A stretch of 22,467 bases of DNA from Prevotella sp. CAG:485 (GTDB lineage: Bacteria > Bacteroidota > Bacteroidia > Bacteroidales > Muribaculaceae). The DNA lies in contig FR897795.1 in assembly GCA_000437495.1 (NCBI GenBank), forward strand, positions 1 through 22,467. The letters run 5' to 3'. The translations under genes and the position numbers were made by a program. This document shows positions 1 to 9,274 of the stretch, one piece after another (positions within the stretch are counted from its first letter, which is position 1; each line of letters begins with the position of its first letter). The notes under the pieces were generated by a model, which saw only the letters and a list, made by a program, of their open reading frames with translations, had not been told where the DNA came from and did no database searches.

Positions 1-112
1 AAAATTAATTTTTGTCATCTACTAAAAGTTAATCTTTAAACAGTTAAATTCCAAACGCCTATGCCGAATTTAATTCTTCATAGAATCGCATTAATTTGCG
101 AAAACCATGAAG

Positions 113-343
113 TTAATCCTTGTCTGCTATTTGCCTTTTCAAAATATAGGGTGCAATGTAATGGCATATAATGGTTGCCAAAACACCTGGGACACCTATA
201 AAAATTATATCCCCCAAGATAGCTGAAAAGTTAGTCATCCATCGGCTGAAATTGTCTGGTATTATACATAATTCCAAAACAATTATGGCTATAAATATGA
301 CTATCCACACAAAGCCAACCAGTATTCTTCTTAAAACATTCAT
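113..343 (-). CDS. small two-helix membrane protein, unknown function
   Basis: This encodes 76 residues that I cannot assign to a family. Two hydrophobic stretches are visible, at about residues 6-28 (FVWIVIFIAIIVLELCII region) and 40-66, separated by a short polar segment containing DNFSRWMTN. The tail ILKRQIADKD is charged, so an inner-membrane hairpin protein is the likely form. The start is the only Met before the first helix. It lies 15 nt downstream of the stop of another short reading frame on the same strand (359-484), so the two may share a transcript. The region is AT-rich compared with ppdK next door. It is a plausible real gene but has no recognisable motif. Confidence 0.5.
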   Translation of the reverse strand: MNVLRRILVGFVWIVIFIAIIVLELCIIPDNFSRWMTNFSAILGDIIFIGVPGVLATIICHYIAPYILKRQIADKD

Positions 344-358
344 AAAGCAAAAGAGCTA

Positions 359-484
359 CTAATGGTTCTTAAAAAATGTTGATATGGATTTGTTAAACGC
401 TGTATTCATATCACTTATGCGATTCTTAATGCTAACAACGTTGTCGCGCTTATAATCTTCTGTAAAATCTGTAATCAGATGCAT
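359..484 (-). CDS. short reading frame, possible 3' remnant of a larger gene
   Basis: A 41-residue frame starts at an ATG at 484 and ends at TAG (359-361). The frame is open further upstream to a TAA at 527-529, reading FTAFYPFQTIRPL before the Met. The peptide looks like amphipathic protein sequence (ITDFTEDYKRDN, then SIKNRISDMN), not random AT-rich translation, but I recognise no family. It sits just downstream of the ppdK terminator and 15 nt before the 76-residue membrane gene on the same strand. It may be the surviving C-terminus of a 5'-truncated gene or a genuine small protein gene. Confidence 0.3.
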   Translation of the reverse strand: MHLITDFTEDYKRDNVVSIKNRISDMNTAFNKSISTFFKNH

Positions 485-510
485 AAGCGGTCGAATTGTT
501 TGAAAAGGAT

Positions 511-562
511 AAAAGGCTGTGAAGTTTTAATCAACTAAGACAAAAACTTCACAGCTTTTCTT
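511..562. terminator. bidirectional intrinsic terminator downstream of ppdK
   Basis: A perfect 13-bp inverted repeat has arms GCTGTGAAGTTTT (516-528) and AAAACTTCACAGC (543-555) with a 14-nt loop. It is flanked by A-rich sequence on the left and a T run (556-559) on the right. On the minus strand it lies about 30 nt after the ppdK stop, so it should end that transcript. The symmetry means it could also stop rightward transcription. Confidence 0.8.
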
Positions 563-589
563 ATTTAGTTACGTTAAGTGTCAAAGGGA

Positions 590-3307
590 TTAGTCTTCGA
601 TTGCAGCCTGCGCCGCAGCTACGCGGGCGATGGGCACGCGGAAGGGTGAGCAGCTGACGTAGTTCATGCCGAGTTTGGCGCAGAACTTCACTGAGCTGGG
701 CTCGCCGCCGTGTTCGCCGCAGATTCCAACTTTGAGGTCGGGGTTGGTGGCACGGCCTTTCTCTACGCCCATGCGTACGAGCTGACCTACGCCTTCCTGG
801 TCGAGTACCTCGAACGGATCGACTTTCAGGATGCCTTTCTCTTTGTAGTATTTGAGGAACTTGGGTGCGTCGTCGCGTGAGTAGCCAAAGGTCATCTGGG
901 TGAGGTCGTTGGTGCCGAAGCTGAAGAATTCGGCTACCTCGGCTATCTGGTTGGCGGTGAGGGCGGCACGGGGCACTTCAATCATGGTGCCGACTTTGTA
1001 TGCTATCGACTCGCCGCGCTCGTCGAAGACTTTGGCTGCGGTGGTGTTGATGACGTTGGCCTGATGCTGCAGCTCTTTGAGGGTGCCTACCAGGGGTACC
1101 ATAATCTCGGGGAAGACTTTGATGCCGCGTGCTTTGCAGTTGAGGGCTGCCTCGATGATGGCACGGGTCTGCATCTCGGTGATTTCGGGATATGTGATGC
1201 CCAGACGGCAGCCGCGGTGGCCGAGCATGGGGTTGAATTCCTCAAGGCTGTCTACTTTGGCTTTTACCTCTTCAAGGGTCTTGCCCATTTCTTCGGCAAG
1301 CTCTTTCTGAGTGGCTGTCTGGTGAGGTACGAACTCGTGCAACGGGGGATCGAGGAGGCGTACGGTAACACCGAATCCGTCCATGGCTTCGAAGATGCCT
1401 TCGAAGTCGCCGCGCTGCATGGGAAGCAGTTTTGCGAGGGCTATTTTGCGGCCTTCAACGTCGTCGGCGAGAATCATTTCGCGAACGGCTTTGATGCGGT
1501 CGCCTTCAAAGAACATGTGCTCTGTGCGGCACAGACCTATGCCCTGAGCGCCGAAGTGACGTGCCTGTTTGGCGTCGCGCGGGGTGTCGGCGTTGGTGCG
1601 TACCAGAGTCTTGGTGTATTTGTCGGCCAGGTTCATGATAGCGCCGAAGTCGCCGCCGAGTTCCGGTTCTGCGGTGGGCACCTGTCCGTCGTAAACGTCG
1701 CCTGTGGAGCCGTTGAGTGAGATCCAGTCGCCTTCATGGTAAACTTTGCCACCCATTTCCACGGTCTTGGCTTTGTAGTCTACGTGTATTTCACCGGCGC
1801 CTGATACACAGCATTTGCCCATGCCGCGAGCCACAACAGCAGCGTGGCTGGTCATGCCGCCGCGCATGGTGAGGATGCCCTGAGCCACGAGCATGCCGCG
1901 GAGGTCTTCGGGCGAGGTCTCTATACGCACCAGGATGACTTTCTTCTTCTTCTCTGCCCATGCTTCAGCGTCATCGGCCTGGAATACTATCTGGCCGGTG
2001 GCTGCACCGGGGCTTGCGGGAAGACCCTTGGCCACTACTTTGGCGCGTTTGAGGGCGTCTTTGTCGAAGATGGGGTGCAGCAGCTCGTTGAGTTTGTTAG
2101 GCTCCATGCGCAGAAGGGCGGTCTTCTCGTCGATTTCGCCTGCGCGGAGAAGCTCCATGGCGATGCGTACCATGGCTATGCCGGTGCGTTTGCCGTTGCG
2201 GGTCTGGAGCATCCAGAGTTTGCCGTCCTGGATGGTGAACTCCATGTCCTGCATATCTTTGTAATAGTCCTCAAGTTTGTGGGCTATGCTGATGAGCTCG
2301 GCAGCGCAGTCGGGCATTGTCTCTTCAAGAGCGGGATATTTAGCTGCGCGTTCCTCTTCGCTGATACCCTGCAGGGCAGCCCAGCGGCGAGAGCCCTCGA
2401 TGGTGATTTGCTGAGGAGTGCGAACGCCGGCTACCACGTCTTCGCCCTGAGCGTTGATGAGGTATTCGCCGTTGAAGATGTTTTCGCCTGTGGCGGCGTC
2501 GCGGCTGAAGGCTACGCCGGTGGCTGAGTTGTTGCCCATGTTGCCGTAAACCATTGCCTGCACGTTAACGGCGGTGCCCCATTCTTCGGGTATCTGGTTC
2601 ATGCGGCGATAGAGGATGGCGCGTTCGTTCATCCATGAATCGAATACGGCGCAGATGCCGCCCCAGAGCTGATCCCATGCTGAGGTGGGGAAGTCCTTGC
2701 CTGTGTATTCCTTAACGGCTGCTTTGAAGCGTACCACGAGGTTCTTGAGGTCTTCAACGTCGAGGTCATTGTCGAACTTAACGCCTTTTTCCTCCTTCAC
2801 CTGGTCCATGATGGCCTCGAAGGGGTCGATATCAGTTTTCGATTTGGGTTTCATGCCCAGAACCACGTCGCCGTACATCTGCACGAAGCGGCGGTATGAA
2901 TCCCATGCGAAGCGGGGATTGCCGCTCTTTTCAGCCATGGTGGCTACGGTGGCGTCGTTCATGCCGAGATTGAGGACGGTGTCCATCATGCCGGGCATGG
3001 AGGCGCGGGCGCCTGAACGTACGGATACGAGCAGGGGATTGGCGGGGTTGTCGAACTCTTTACCTGTGAGTTTCTCTACGTGTTTGATGGCTTCTTTTAC
3101 GTCGTTTTCTATTTTATTGATGACGTAGTCGCGACCATTTTGGTTGTATTCGTTGCAGACTTCTGTGGTGATTGTGAAGCCCGGAGGAACGGGCATTCCT
3201 AGAAGGTTCATCTCGGCCAGATTCGCTCCTTTGCCGCCGAGCAGATTGCGCATCGACGCATTGCCTTCAGCTTTACCGTCGCCAAAGGTGTAGATGTTTT
3301 TGCTCAT
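590..3307 (-). CDS. ppdK: pyruvate, phosphate dikinase
   Basis: Cytoplasmic enzyme that interconverts pyruvate + ATP + Pi and PEP + AMP + PPi, linking glycolysis and gluconeogenesis; in anaerobes it often runs with PPi toward pyruvate. The 905 residues match the family's usual length of about 870-910. The N-terminal ATP-grasp half carries GGKGANLAEM (24-33) and SVRSGARASMPGMMDT (95-110). The central phosphohistidine domain has GGMTSHAAVVARG with the catalytic His at 488. The C-terminal PEP/pyruvate barrel ends with GICGEHGGEP, whose Cys at about 863 is the expected catalytic acid. All key residues are present and no frame damage is seen. The gene is monocistronic, with a consensus promoter about 60-90 nt upstream of the ATG and a strong hairpin terminator after the stop. 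Confidence 0.98.
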   Translation of the reverse strand: MSKNIYTFGDGKAEGNASMRNLLGGKGANLAEMNLLGMPVPPGFTITTEVCNEYNQNGRDYVINKIENDVKEAIKHVEKLTGKEFDNPANPLLVSVRSGARASMPGMMDTVLNLGMNDATVATMAEKSGNPRFAWDSYRRFVQMYGDVVLGMKPKSKTDIDPFEAIMDQVKEEKGVKFDNDLDVEDLKNLVVRFKAAVKEYTGKDFPTSAWDQLWGGICAVFDSWMNERAILYRRMNQIPEEWGTAVNVQAMVYGNMGNNSATGVAFSRDAATGENIFNGEYLINAQGEDVVAGVRTPQQITIEGSRRWAALQGISEEERAAKYPALEETMPDCAAELISIAHKLEDYYKDMQDMEFTIQDGKLWMLQTRNGKRTGIAMVRIAMELLRAGEIDEKTALLRMEPNKLNELLHPIFDKDALKRAKVVAKGLPASPGAATGQIVFQADDAEAWAEKKKKVILVRIETSPEDLRGMLVAQGILTMRGGMTSHAAVVARGMGKCCVSGAGEIHVDYKAKTVEMGGKVYHEGDWISLNGSTGDVYDGQVPTAEPELGGDFGAIMNLADKYTKTLVRTNADTPRDAKQARHFGAQGIGLCRTEHMFFEGDRIKAVREMILADDVEGRKIALAKLLPMQRGDFEGIFEAMDGFGVTVRLLDPPLHEFVPHQTATQKELAEEMGKTLEEVKAKVDSLEEFNPMLGHRGCRLGITYPEITEMQTRAIIEAALNCKARGIKVFPEIMVPLVGTLKELQHQANVINTTAAKVFDERGESIAYKVGTMIEVPRAALTANQIAEVAEFFSFGTNDLTQMTFGYSRDDAPKFLKYYKEKGILKVDPFEVLDQEGVGQLVRMGVEKGRATNPDLKVGICGEHGGEPSSVKFCAKLGMNYVSCSPFRVPIARVAAAQAAIED

Positions 3308-3362
3308 GTATTTATTAAGTTTTTCGTAGTGTCTGTTTTTGAAAAATTATTTAGTGGGGTTG

Positions 3363-3393
3363 CAAAGTTAATAAATTTCTCCAAGACTGCAAA
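3363..3393 (-). promoter_or_regulatory. ppdK promoter, Bacteroidetes type
   Basis: On the minus strand, TTTG (3390-3393) is followed by 19 nt and then TAACTTTG (3363-3370). This is an exact match to the Bacteroidetes primary-sigma consensus of TTTG and TAnnTTTG at 19-21 nt spacing. It predicts a transcript start near 3355 and a leader of about 50 nt. Confidence 0.8.
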
Positions 3394-3640
3394 GAATTTG
3401 TGGAATTTTTGGGGTAATATTTTTAGAAATTTTTGCAATTTCTATTTTCGGATTTGCTTGTCTGGACATTTCAGACCCCTGAAACGGAGCTCCGGCAAGA
3501 AATTATGTGATTATCAATGAGAAATAAAATGAACCCCACAACGTTATAAGTTTTGAGTTAATAGGGTAGTAACTTTTATGAAAAAATTCCTGTCTATGCA
3601 GATTGATTTATGACAGTTACAGCAAGTACCCTTATGTAAT
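3394..3640. other. intergenic region between divergent ppdK and DUF5686 gene
   Basis: About 250 nt of AT-rich DNA lies between the ppdK -33 element and the ATG of the rightward gene. I see no convincing protein or RNA gene. A partial -7-like box TAACTTTT lies at 3570-3577, but its nearest TTTG is only 14 nt upstream, so I cannot assign a clean rightward promoter. Confidence 0.4.
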
Positions 3641-6190
3641 ATGCTTATGCAATTGAAATTCAGATTACAGGCAAAGATAATAATGGCTGTCGTGCTTGCG
3701 TTGTGCTGTGTGGGTGCAATGGATGCAAAGATTCAGGTAAACGGCGTGGTGGCCGATTCCCTGACCCGGCAGCCTGTGGGCGGAGCGCTGATATGTTTTC
3801 AGGGCGACAGCCGACATGGCGTAACGGGCAGCGACGACGGCAGGTTTGTGATAGCTTCGTCCAAGCAGCGCAAGGGGATAGAGATAAAGGTGATGGGTTA
3901 CAGACCTGTGTCGGTGTCACTCAACGTAATGAGCGGACGGGTGAATCTCGACACCCTGTTTCTTGTGCCGCAGAGCAAGGAACTGGCGGCTGTGGTGGTA
4001 AAGCCCAAGAAGCAGAAGTATTCGAAGAAGAATAATCCGGCGGTGAGGTTCATGCAGCGGCTGCGTGCCAGCGGCGACAGTATTGACCCTGTGCGAGCAC
4101 CATATTTCTCAACAAATGAGTATGAGAAGATTGTGCTGGGCATGAACGTGAAAGATGAGGCTGTGGGCGATTCTACACTTCGTCAGTATGTTGATTACAG
4201 CGTTGTAACGGGCAAGCCTTACATCACCATAAGTCTTAAGGAACAGCGGTCGAGGGTGTTGCACAAAAATGGCGACCGCAATGGCAAGCGCGTTGTGGAA
4301 GGCTACAGGAGTGTGGGCATTGACCAGAGCTTCGATGTGGGTAATATGCGCAAGATATATCAGGATATTCTTCGGCCCGTAGACCTTTACAGCAACGACA
4401 TCACCCTGTTGCAAAACAGATTCGTAAGTCCGCTGAGCCGCATAGGGCCCGATTTCTACAAATATTATCTCACAGACACAGTCCTCATCAACGGTGAGCC
4501 GAACATAGAGTTGACCTTCACGCCCCACAACCGCGAGTCGATGGGCTTTACCGGACGGATATATGTGCCGATGACCGATTCCACCATGATGCCCCGCAAA
4601 GTGGTGATGCAGATACCCCGCGACATCAATCTCAACTATGTGAAGAGCCTCTACATAGTGCAGAATTTTGAGCGCGACAGTCTGGGCAACCGCATAAAGA
4701 CGAGCGATGACCTGACCGTGGAGTTCCGGCTTGTGGCAGGCACCCCGGAGGTATACGCTCGGCGCGAGACACGCGTTGATGGTTACAGCTATGCGCCTGT
4801 GGAGGAATTCAGCGAATATTATGATGCCGAGGGCGATGAGTTTTTCATTGCCGAAGCCTATAACCGCGATGATGCTTACTGGACCGGTCAGCGCGTAACG
4901 TCGATGAGCGGAGCGCAAGAGGGAATGGGCAATTTCATGACTCTGCTCAGGCGCAAGAAATGGTTCTATTGGGGCGAGAAGTTTGTGGCACTGATGGATA
5001 GGGGATATTTGCGCACAGGCAAGCGGTCAGTGTTCGACATCGGTCCGCTCAACACCCTGATAAGCTTTAACGACATTGAGGGGGCGCGAGTACGTTTCGG
5101 CGGCATGACCACAGCCAATTTCAGCAAGCGCCTGTTTGCCAGAGCTTACGGCGCATACGGCTTCAAAGACCATAAGTGGAAATATGGCGGCGAGCTGGAG
5201 TATTCGTTCGTGGATAAGAACTATCACTCGCGCGAATTCCCCATACACAGTCTGCGCTTCAGCTTCAGCTACGACATGGACCAGATAGGTCAGCATTATC
5301 TGTTTACAAACCAGGATAACGTGTTCTTGAGCCTTAAAAGGACCGACAATTATCTGATGACTTACCGCCGGTATTTCAACCTCCTGTATACCCTGGAGCG
5401 CCGCAGCGGTTTCTCATTGGAGACCGGATTGCGCTGGGAGCGCCAGGAGCCTACGAAATGGGTGCCGTTTGTAGCTGCCGACGGCTGGCGATGGAATCAT
5501 TACAATGCCTCAGCCTTTACCCTGCAGTTGCGATACGCACCCGGCGAAACCTTTTATCAGTCGGCCACCATGCGGCGCCCCATAAACATGGATGCCCCCA
5601 TAATCCTCCTCACTCAGGAGTTCGGCCCTAAGGGTATGCTGGGCGCCGATTACACCATCAACAAGACCGAGCTGAGTGTGCAGAAACGTTTCTGGTTCTC
5701 CGCATTCGGATATGCCGATGTTATAGTCAAGGGCGCCAAGTTATGGAGCAAGGTCTTTTATCCGGCGTTGCCATGGGCCAATGCCAACCTCAGTTATACT
5801 ATTCAGCCTGAGAGCTTTGCGTTGCTCAACCCTATGGAATTTGCCGTTGACCAATCGGTAAGCTGGGATCTGACCTATTGGATGAATGGTCTGATTTTTA
5901 ACCGCATACCCTATATCAACAAAGCTAAACTGCGTGAGGTGATCAGCTTCAGAGGATTCTACGGCTCGCTGACCGACAAGAACAATCCTTACAAACAGAC
6001 TGACATCCCCACTTTCCCGGCCGACAGCCACACTGCTCTGATGGGTCATAAGCCTTACATGGAAATCGGTGTTGGACTGGATAATGTGCTGACTTTCCTG
6101 CGCATTGACTATGTCTGGAGACTCACTTACCGCGATTTGCCCGGGGTGGATAAGAGCGGCCTGAGGGTATCGCTGCATTTCTCCTTCTGA
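3641..6190 (+). CDS. DUF5686 / carboxypeptidase-regulatory-like outer-membrane protein
   Basis: An 849-residue exported protein. Residues 1-29 form a signal peptide (basic start, hydrophobic core IIMAVVLALCCVGAM, likely cleavage after MDA). Residues about 32-110 read as a CarboxypepD_reg-like beta-sandwich (VNGVVADSLTRQPVGGALI, then DGRFVIAS). The stretch VVVKPKKQKYSKKNNPAV near residues 118-135 is the hallmark entry to DUF5686. The rest alternates aromatic and polar strands and ends in SLHFSF, the terminal Phe signature of outer-membrane beta-barrels. The family is abundant in Bacteroidetes; its function is not firmly known, and an envelope structural or transport role is inference. ATG 3641 was chosen because it retains the basic signal-peptide start; Met3 is an alternative. 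It is monocistronic and convergent with dinB. Confidence 0.85.
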   Translation: MLMQLKFRLQAKIIMAVVLALCCVGAMDAKIQVNGVVADSLTRQPVGGALICFQGDSRHGVTGSDDGRFVIASSKQRKGIEIKVMGYRPVSVSLNVMSGRVNLDTLFLVPQSKELAAVVVKPKKQKYSKKNNPAVRFMQRLRASGDSIDPVRAPYFSTNEYEKIVLGMNVKDEAVGDSTLRQYVDYSVVTGKPYITISLKEQRSRVLHKNGDRNGKRVVEGYRSVGIDQSFDVGNMRKIYQDILRPVDLYSNDITLLQNRFVSPLSRIGPDFYKYYLTDTVLINGEPNIELTFTPHNRESMGFTGRIYVPMTDSTMMPRKVVMQIPRDINLNYVKSLYIVQNFERDSLGNRIKTSDDLTVEFRLVAGTPEVYARRETRVDGYSYAPVEEFSEYYDAEGDEFFIAEAYNRDDAYWTGQRVTSMSGAQEGMGNFMTLLRRKKWFYWGEKFVALMDRGYLRTGKRSVFDIGPLNTLISFNDIEGARVRFGGMTTANFSKRLFARAYGAYGFKDHKWKYGGELEYSFVDKNYHSREFPIHSLRFSFSYDMDQIGQHYLFTNQDNVFLSLKRTDNYLMTYRRYFNLLYTLERRSGFSLETGLRWERQEPTKWVPFVAADGWRWNHYNASAFTLQLRYAPGETFYQSATMRRPINMDAPIILLTQEFGPKGMLGADYTINKTELSVQKRFWFSAFGYADVIVKGAKLWSKVFYPALPWANANLSYTIQPESFALLNPMEFAVDQSVSWDLTYWMNGLIFNRIPYINKAKLREVISFRGFYGSLTDKNNPYKQTDIPTFPADSHTALMGHKPYMEIGVGLDNVLTFLRIDYVWRLTYRDLPGVDKSGLRVSLHFSF

Positions 6191-6251
6191 CGGCTCAGAG
6201 GTGAGATTTAAGAGGAGCGGTTGATGTGAGATTGGAGGCAGAATTTTGACC

Positions 6252-7358
6252 TCAATATTCGCCGAAATCTATTTCCGGCTGGAATGTGGAATCCGTGTCG
6301 GCCGAATGTTGATTGTTGGCCACACCGATGCCCACAAGACGAATCATCTGACCCGGCGGCAACACCGAAGGTAGCAGCGCCTTTGCCGCGCTGACAAATT
6401 GCGAGGCTTCTGTGAGCTGTGTGAGGTAGGTATGGCTGCGCGAATGGGTCTTGAAATTGGCATATTTAACCTTCAGGACAAAGGTATGACCCACGAAGTT
6501 GTTTTTTGCCACACGTCGTTGCAGGTCGGGTGCCATCTCCTCGATAAGCTGCATTATCTCCCGGTGAGAGGCCGTATCGGCCGTCAGGGTCTGTTCGCAA
6601 CTCACCGATTTGCGTATGCGCGAAGGCTCAACCCTGCGGTTGTCGATTCCCCTTGCGAAGTTATATAGCGAAAGGCCCGATTTGCCGAAATGATGCGACA
6701 GCATTTGTAAAGAACAGTTGCGCAATTGCTCGCCATTGGTGATACCCAATTTGCGCATACGCTGCGCCGTGGCCGGACCCACACCCCAGAAATCCTCTAT
6801 CGGTACCTTGCTTATGAAATCAAGAGCCTGGTCGGGATGAATTACGCATAATCCGTCGGGTTTTCGCCAATCGCTGGCTATCTTGGCCAGGAACTTGCAA
6901 AATGACACACCCGCTGAAGCCGTCAGTCCGGTACGTTGTTTTATCTTCGCCTTTATCTCGCGGGCAATATCCATGGCAAGCTGAATGCCCGGTTTGTTGA
7001 CAGTAACATCCAGATAAGCCTCGTCGAGCGACAGCGGCTCTATAACATCCGTGTATTCATGAAAGATGGCATGAATCTTCGCTGACTCAGCTTTGTAAGC
7101 CTCAAACCGAGGGGGCACTATGATGAGCGAGGAGCAGAGCTTTTTGGCCAAAGCTGCCGAAATTGCAGACCTGACACCAAATTTGCGTGCCACATAATTT
7201 GCTGTGGTTACCACCCCTCGCGGAGCATCGTGAGCCACAGCCACAGGTTTGCCTGCCAACGAAGGATTGTCGCGCATTTCCACAGCAGCATAGAAGCAGT
7301 CCATGTCAACATGGATTATCTTTCTATAATGAGGCGCAGGGCTTTCCGGCTTGGTCAT
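6252..7358 (-). CDS. dinB: DNA polymerase IV (Y-family translesion polymerase)
   Basis: Error-prone polymerase that copies past damaged bases. I start it at the ATG at 7358, giving 368 residues. An upstream ATG at 7421 would add 21 poorly conserved residues and run into the end of the DUF389 gene. Visible motifs are HVDMDCFYAAVE (first catalytic Asp at 18, Tyr at the steric-gate position 23), SLDEAYLDV (catalytic Asp112 and Glu113), and GVSFCKFLAKIASDWRKPDG. A helix-hairpin-helix segment, FWGVGPATAQRMRKLGI, precedes the little-finger domain. The C-terminal QPEIDF (360-365) fits a beta-clamp binding motif. The gene is 52 nt downstream of the DUF389 gene on the same strand with no clear promoter of its own, so co-transcription is likely. 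Confidence 0.95.
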   Translation of the reverse strand: MTKPESPAPHYRKIIHVDMDCFYAAVEMRDNPSLAGKPVAVAHDAPRGVVTTANYVARKFGVRSAISAALAKKLCSSLIIVPPRFEAYKAESAKIHAIFHEYTDVIEPLSLDEAYLDVTVNKPGIQLAMDIAREIKAKIKQRTGLTASAGVSFCKFLAKIASDWRKPDGLCVIHPDQALDFISKVPIEDFWGVGPATAQRMRKLGITNGEQLRNCSLQMLSHHFGKSGLSLYNFARGIDNRRVEPSRIRKSVSCEQTLTADTASHREIMQLIEEMAPDLQRRVAKNNFVGHTFVLKVKYANFKTHSRSHTYLTQLTEASQFVSAAKALLPSVLPPGQMIRLVGIGVANNQHSADTDSTFQPEIDFGEY

Positions 7359-7410
7359 ATAAGATGGCAGACTATGCGGTGTCAGAGGATTCGGTAGTTT
7401 GCAAAAAGTT

Positions 7411-8823
7411 TTACTCCTCAACTTTTTTCTGCGGCCAGGGGAAGGATGCTGGATTGAGCGTAATGTTCACTTTGTTGCGTTTGAGACGTACCTGCAAGTA
7501 ATCTGCCAACTTCGTTCTCTGGCTCTCAGGCATACCTGCAGGGGCATCTATGAAGGCTATTGTAACCGTATCTGTTACCGGCGCAGTGGTACTTGCAGCA
7601 AGCATCTCGCTGACGGCTATGGCGCGTACAGACGGGAAGAGAACCCGTATCTCGGGCGCTATGGCGCGGCTCTGGTCAGTGAGCCTCTTGCGGTCGCTCA
7701 AGACCGTACGCAGCGAATCGATTTTGCTCTGTTTGGAGGCAAGTTCATTCTCCATCAGCCGCAGGAAATTGTCATTATCGGCCTGCGAGGAAACCTCCAT
7801 CTGTCCCATGCCAAAGCCTTGTTTGATGTTGAGAATGGTGCCTCCCAATCCCACCTTGTTCATCTTCGTCATCATGGCCAGACGCAGAGAATCCATTGGC
7901 AGGGATTCGCCTATGAGATTGACGTCGATATAACGCGTGTCGCCTTCCACATACTCTTTATGCGATAGAACCTGAGTGTTGGGGAACACAAATTCCTTCT
8001 CGACGAACTCCGCAGCCCTGCGCGTGAAAATGTTGGTGCGAATCATGAATACGGTAAGTAATACGGAGACCGCAATGGTGAGCGTAATCAGCGTATAGAG
8101 AATAAACCGCACAGTGCGTGCCTTCTTCGGGTCAGTAACATTCACCTTTTTATAGCCGAACACCTTGACACCAATCCATGTGGCCACCAAAATGAAAATA
8201 GCGTTGGTGAAGAAAAGATACAAAGCCCCTAAGAAGAAGTGCATATTCATGTTGGCCAGCCCGTATCCGGCAGTACAGAGAGGCGGCATCAGCGACGTGG
8301 CAATAGCCACACCCGCCATAACCGATGCTTTGTTGCGGCAAGTAACGCTGACTATGCCCGCGGCGCCACCGAAAAGGGCAATGAAAACATCGTATATGGA
8401 GGGCGAAGTGCGTGCTAAAAGTTCGTTGCTGCCTTCAAACTGCGGCGATATGAGGAAGTAGATTGCCGACGCTATCACCGAACCCAACATGGCAGTAAGG
8501 ATGTTGCGAGTGCCGCGCGTTACCAGCTGGAAATCCTGAATACCTATGCCCAGACCAATGCCCATGATAGGACCCATAAGCGGCGAAATAATCATGGCGC
8601 CGATAATTACCGGCACGCTGTTGGTGTTCAGTCCCAACGATGCCACAAAGATGGCGAAAATAAGAATCAGTAACTGCGAACCCTTGAAAGACACCGAAGA
8701 ACGAATTTCCTGTTCGGCGTCCTGCTGGGGCAGCAGATCAGACTTTATGTTGAAATATGAACCTATACTCCACAGAGCATTCTTTAGCTTCACAGAAAAA
8801 GAAGAATCAGGGGTTGTTGCCAT
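7411..8823 (-). CDS. DUF389 family membrane protein
   Basis: 470 residues belonging to the DUF389 (TIGR00341-like) family, whose substrate or role is not established. About seven hydrophobic segments lie between residues 48 and 260. They include the family core SVPVIIGAMIISPLMGPIMG (69-88) and SVMAGVAIATSLMPPLC (about 167-183), both rich in Gly, Pro and small residues as in transporters. Residues 260-470 are soluble, with a probable short coiled coil (ENELASKQSKIDSLRTVLSD). The N-terminal soluble part is short, while the large C-terminal extension resembles that of other Bacteroidetes members. It is the first gene of a probable two-gene unit with dinB. I found no TAnnTTTG box in the 180 nt upstream. 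Confidence 0.85.
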   Translation of the reverse strand: MATTPDSSFSVKLKNALWSIGSYFNIKSDLLPQQDAEQEIRSSVSFKGSQLLILIFAIFVASLGLNTNSVPVIIGAMIISPLMGPIMGIGLGIGIQDFQLVTRGTRNILTAMLGSVIASAIYFLISPQFEGSNELLARTSPSIYDVFIALFGGAAGIVSVTCRNKASVMAGVAIATSLMPPLCTAGYGLANMNMHFFLGALYLFFTNAIFILVATWIGVKVFGYKKVNVTDPKKARTVRFILYTLITLTIAVSVLLTVFMIRTNIFTRRAAEFVEKEFVFPNTQVLSHKEYVEGDTRYIDVNLIGESLPMDSLRLAMMTKMNKVGLGGTILNIKQGFGMGQMEVSSQADNDNFLRLMENELASKQSKIDSLRTVLSDRKRLTDQSRAIAPEIRVLFPSVRAIAVSEMLAASTTAPVTDTVTIAFIDAPAGMPESQRTKLADYLQVRLKRNKVNITLNPASFPWPQKKVEE

Positions 8824-9025
8824 GAGGTAGAATTTACGGTGATGACCATGCAGACACAGCCATAGGTTATGAAACTTCTATAGGGCTGAGGTGATGCCAC
8901 TGCCACTAATAAAGAAGAATCTTCAACCCGGGCTCCGCTGCATATTTTATATTATTAACATTTGTATTTACACATTATTGTAACATAAGAAAGATAGAAT
9001 CAGTTTAAGACCCCCTTTGGAATTG

Positions 9026-9099
9026 GCACCGCAACATGAATCAATTTCCCCGGAGCCTAAAATGCGTGTAGTGGGTAATGATTGCGGTGCTTCATTACC
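9026..9099. repeat. two interlocking inverted repeats
   Basis: GCACCGCAA (9026-9034) is complementary to TTGCGGTGC (9082-9090). The second arm lies inside the 12-nt loop of another hairpin, GGTAATG (9074-9080) with CATTACC (9093-9099). If transcribed, the two pairings together would form a pseudoknot-like fold; otherwise they are coincidental repeats. No promoter was identified for it. Confidence 0.3.
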
Positions 9100-9244
9100 A
9101 CATAGCACGGAATGTGGCCGAGATTTTCTCTCTGAACGATATGCGGATGCAGAAAGGGATAATTTTCACCCTTCAAACCAAATTTCAGAGAACAAACCCG
9201 CCTAAACCGCTAATTTGCATCGACAAATCAATGAAAATTGCAAA

Positions 9245-9274
9245 TCTAAATTTTTGAGGATTGAAAAATTTAGA
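9245..9274. repeat. 11-bp AT-rich inverted repeat
   Basis: TCTAAATTTTT (9245-9255) and AAAAATTTAGA (9264-9274) are perfectly complementary around an 8-nt loop (GAGGATTG). It could fold as a weak hairpin on either strand. There is no gene close enough to call it a terminator. Confidence 0.45.

Noticed and set aside
1064..2527. Long rightward open frames (218 and 227 codons) opposite ppdK
   Set aside because: They are antisense shadows of a fully conserved ppdK, caused by GC-rich codons; the peptides show no family features.
4109..4918. 269-codon leftward frame opposite the DUF5686 gene
   Set aside because: Antisense to a recognisable outer-membrane protein with intact signal peptide and barrel end; its translation has no motif.
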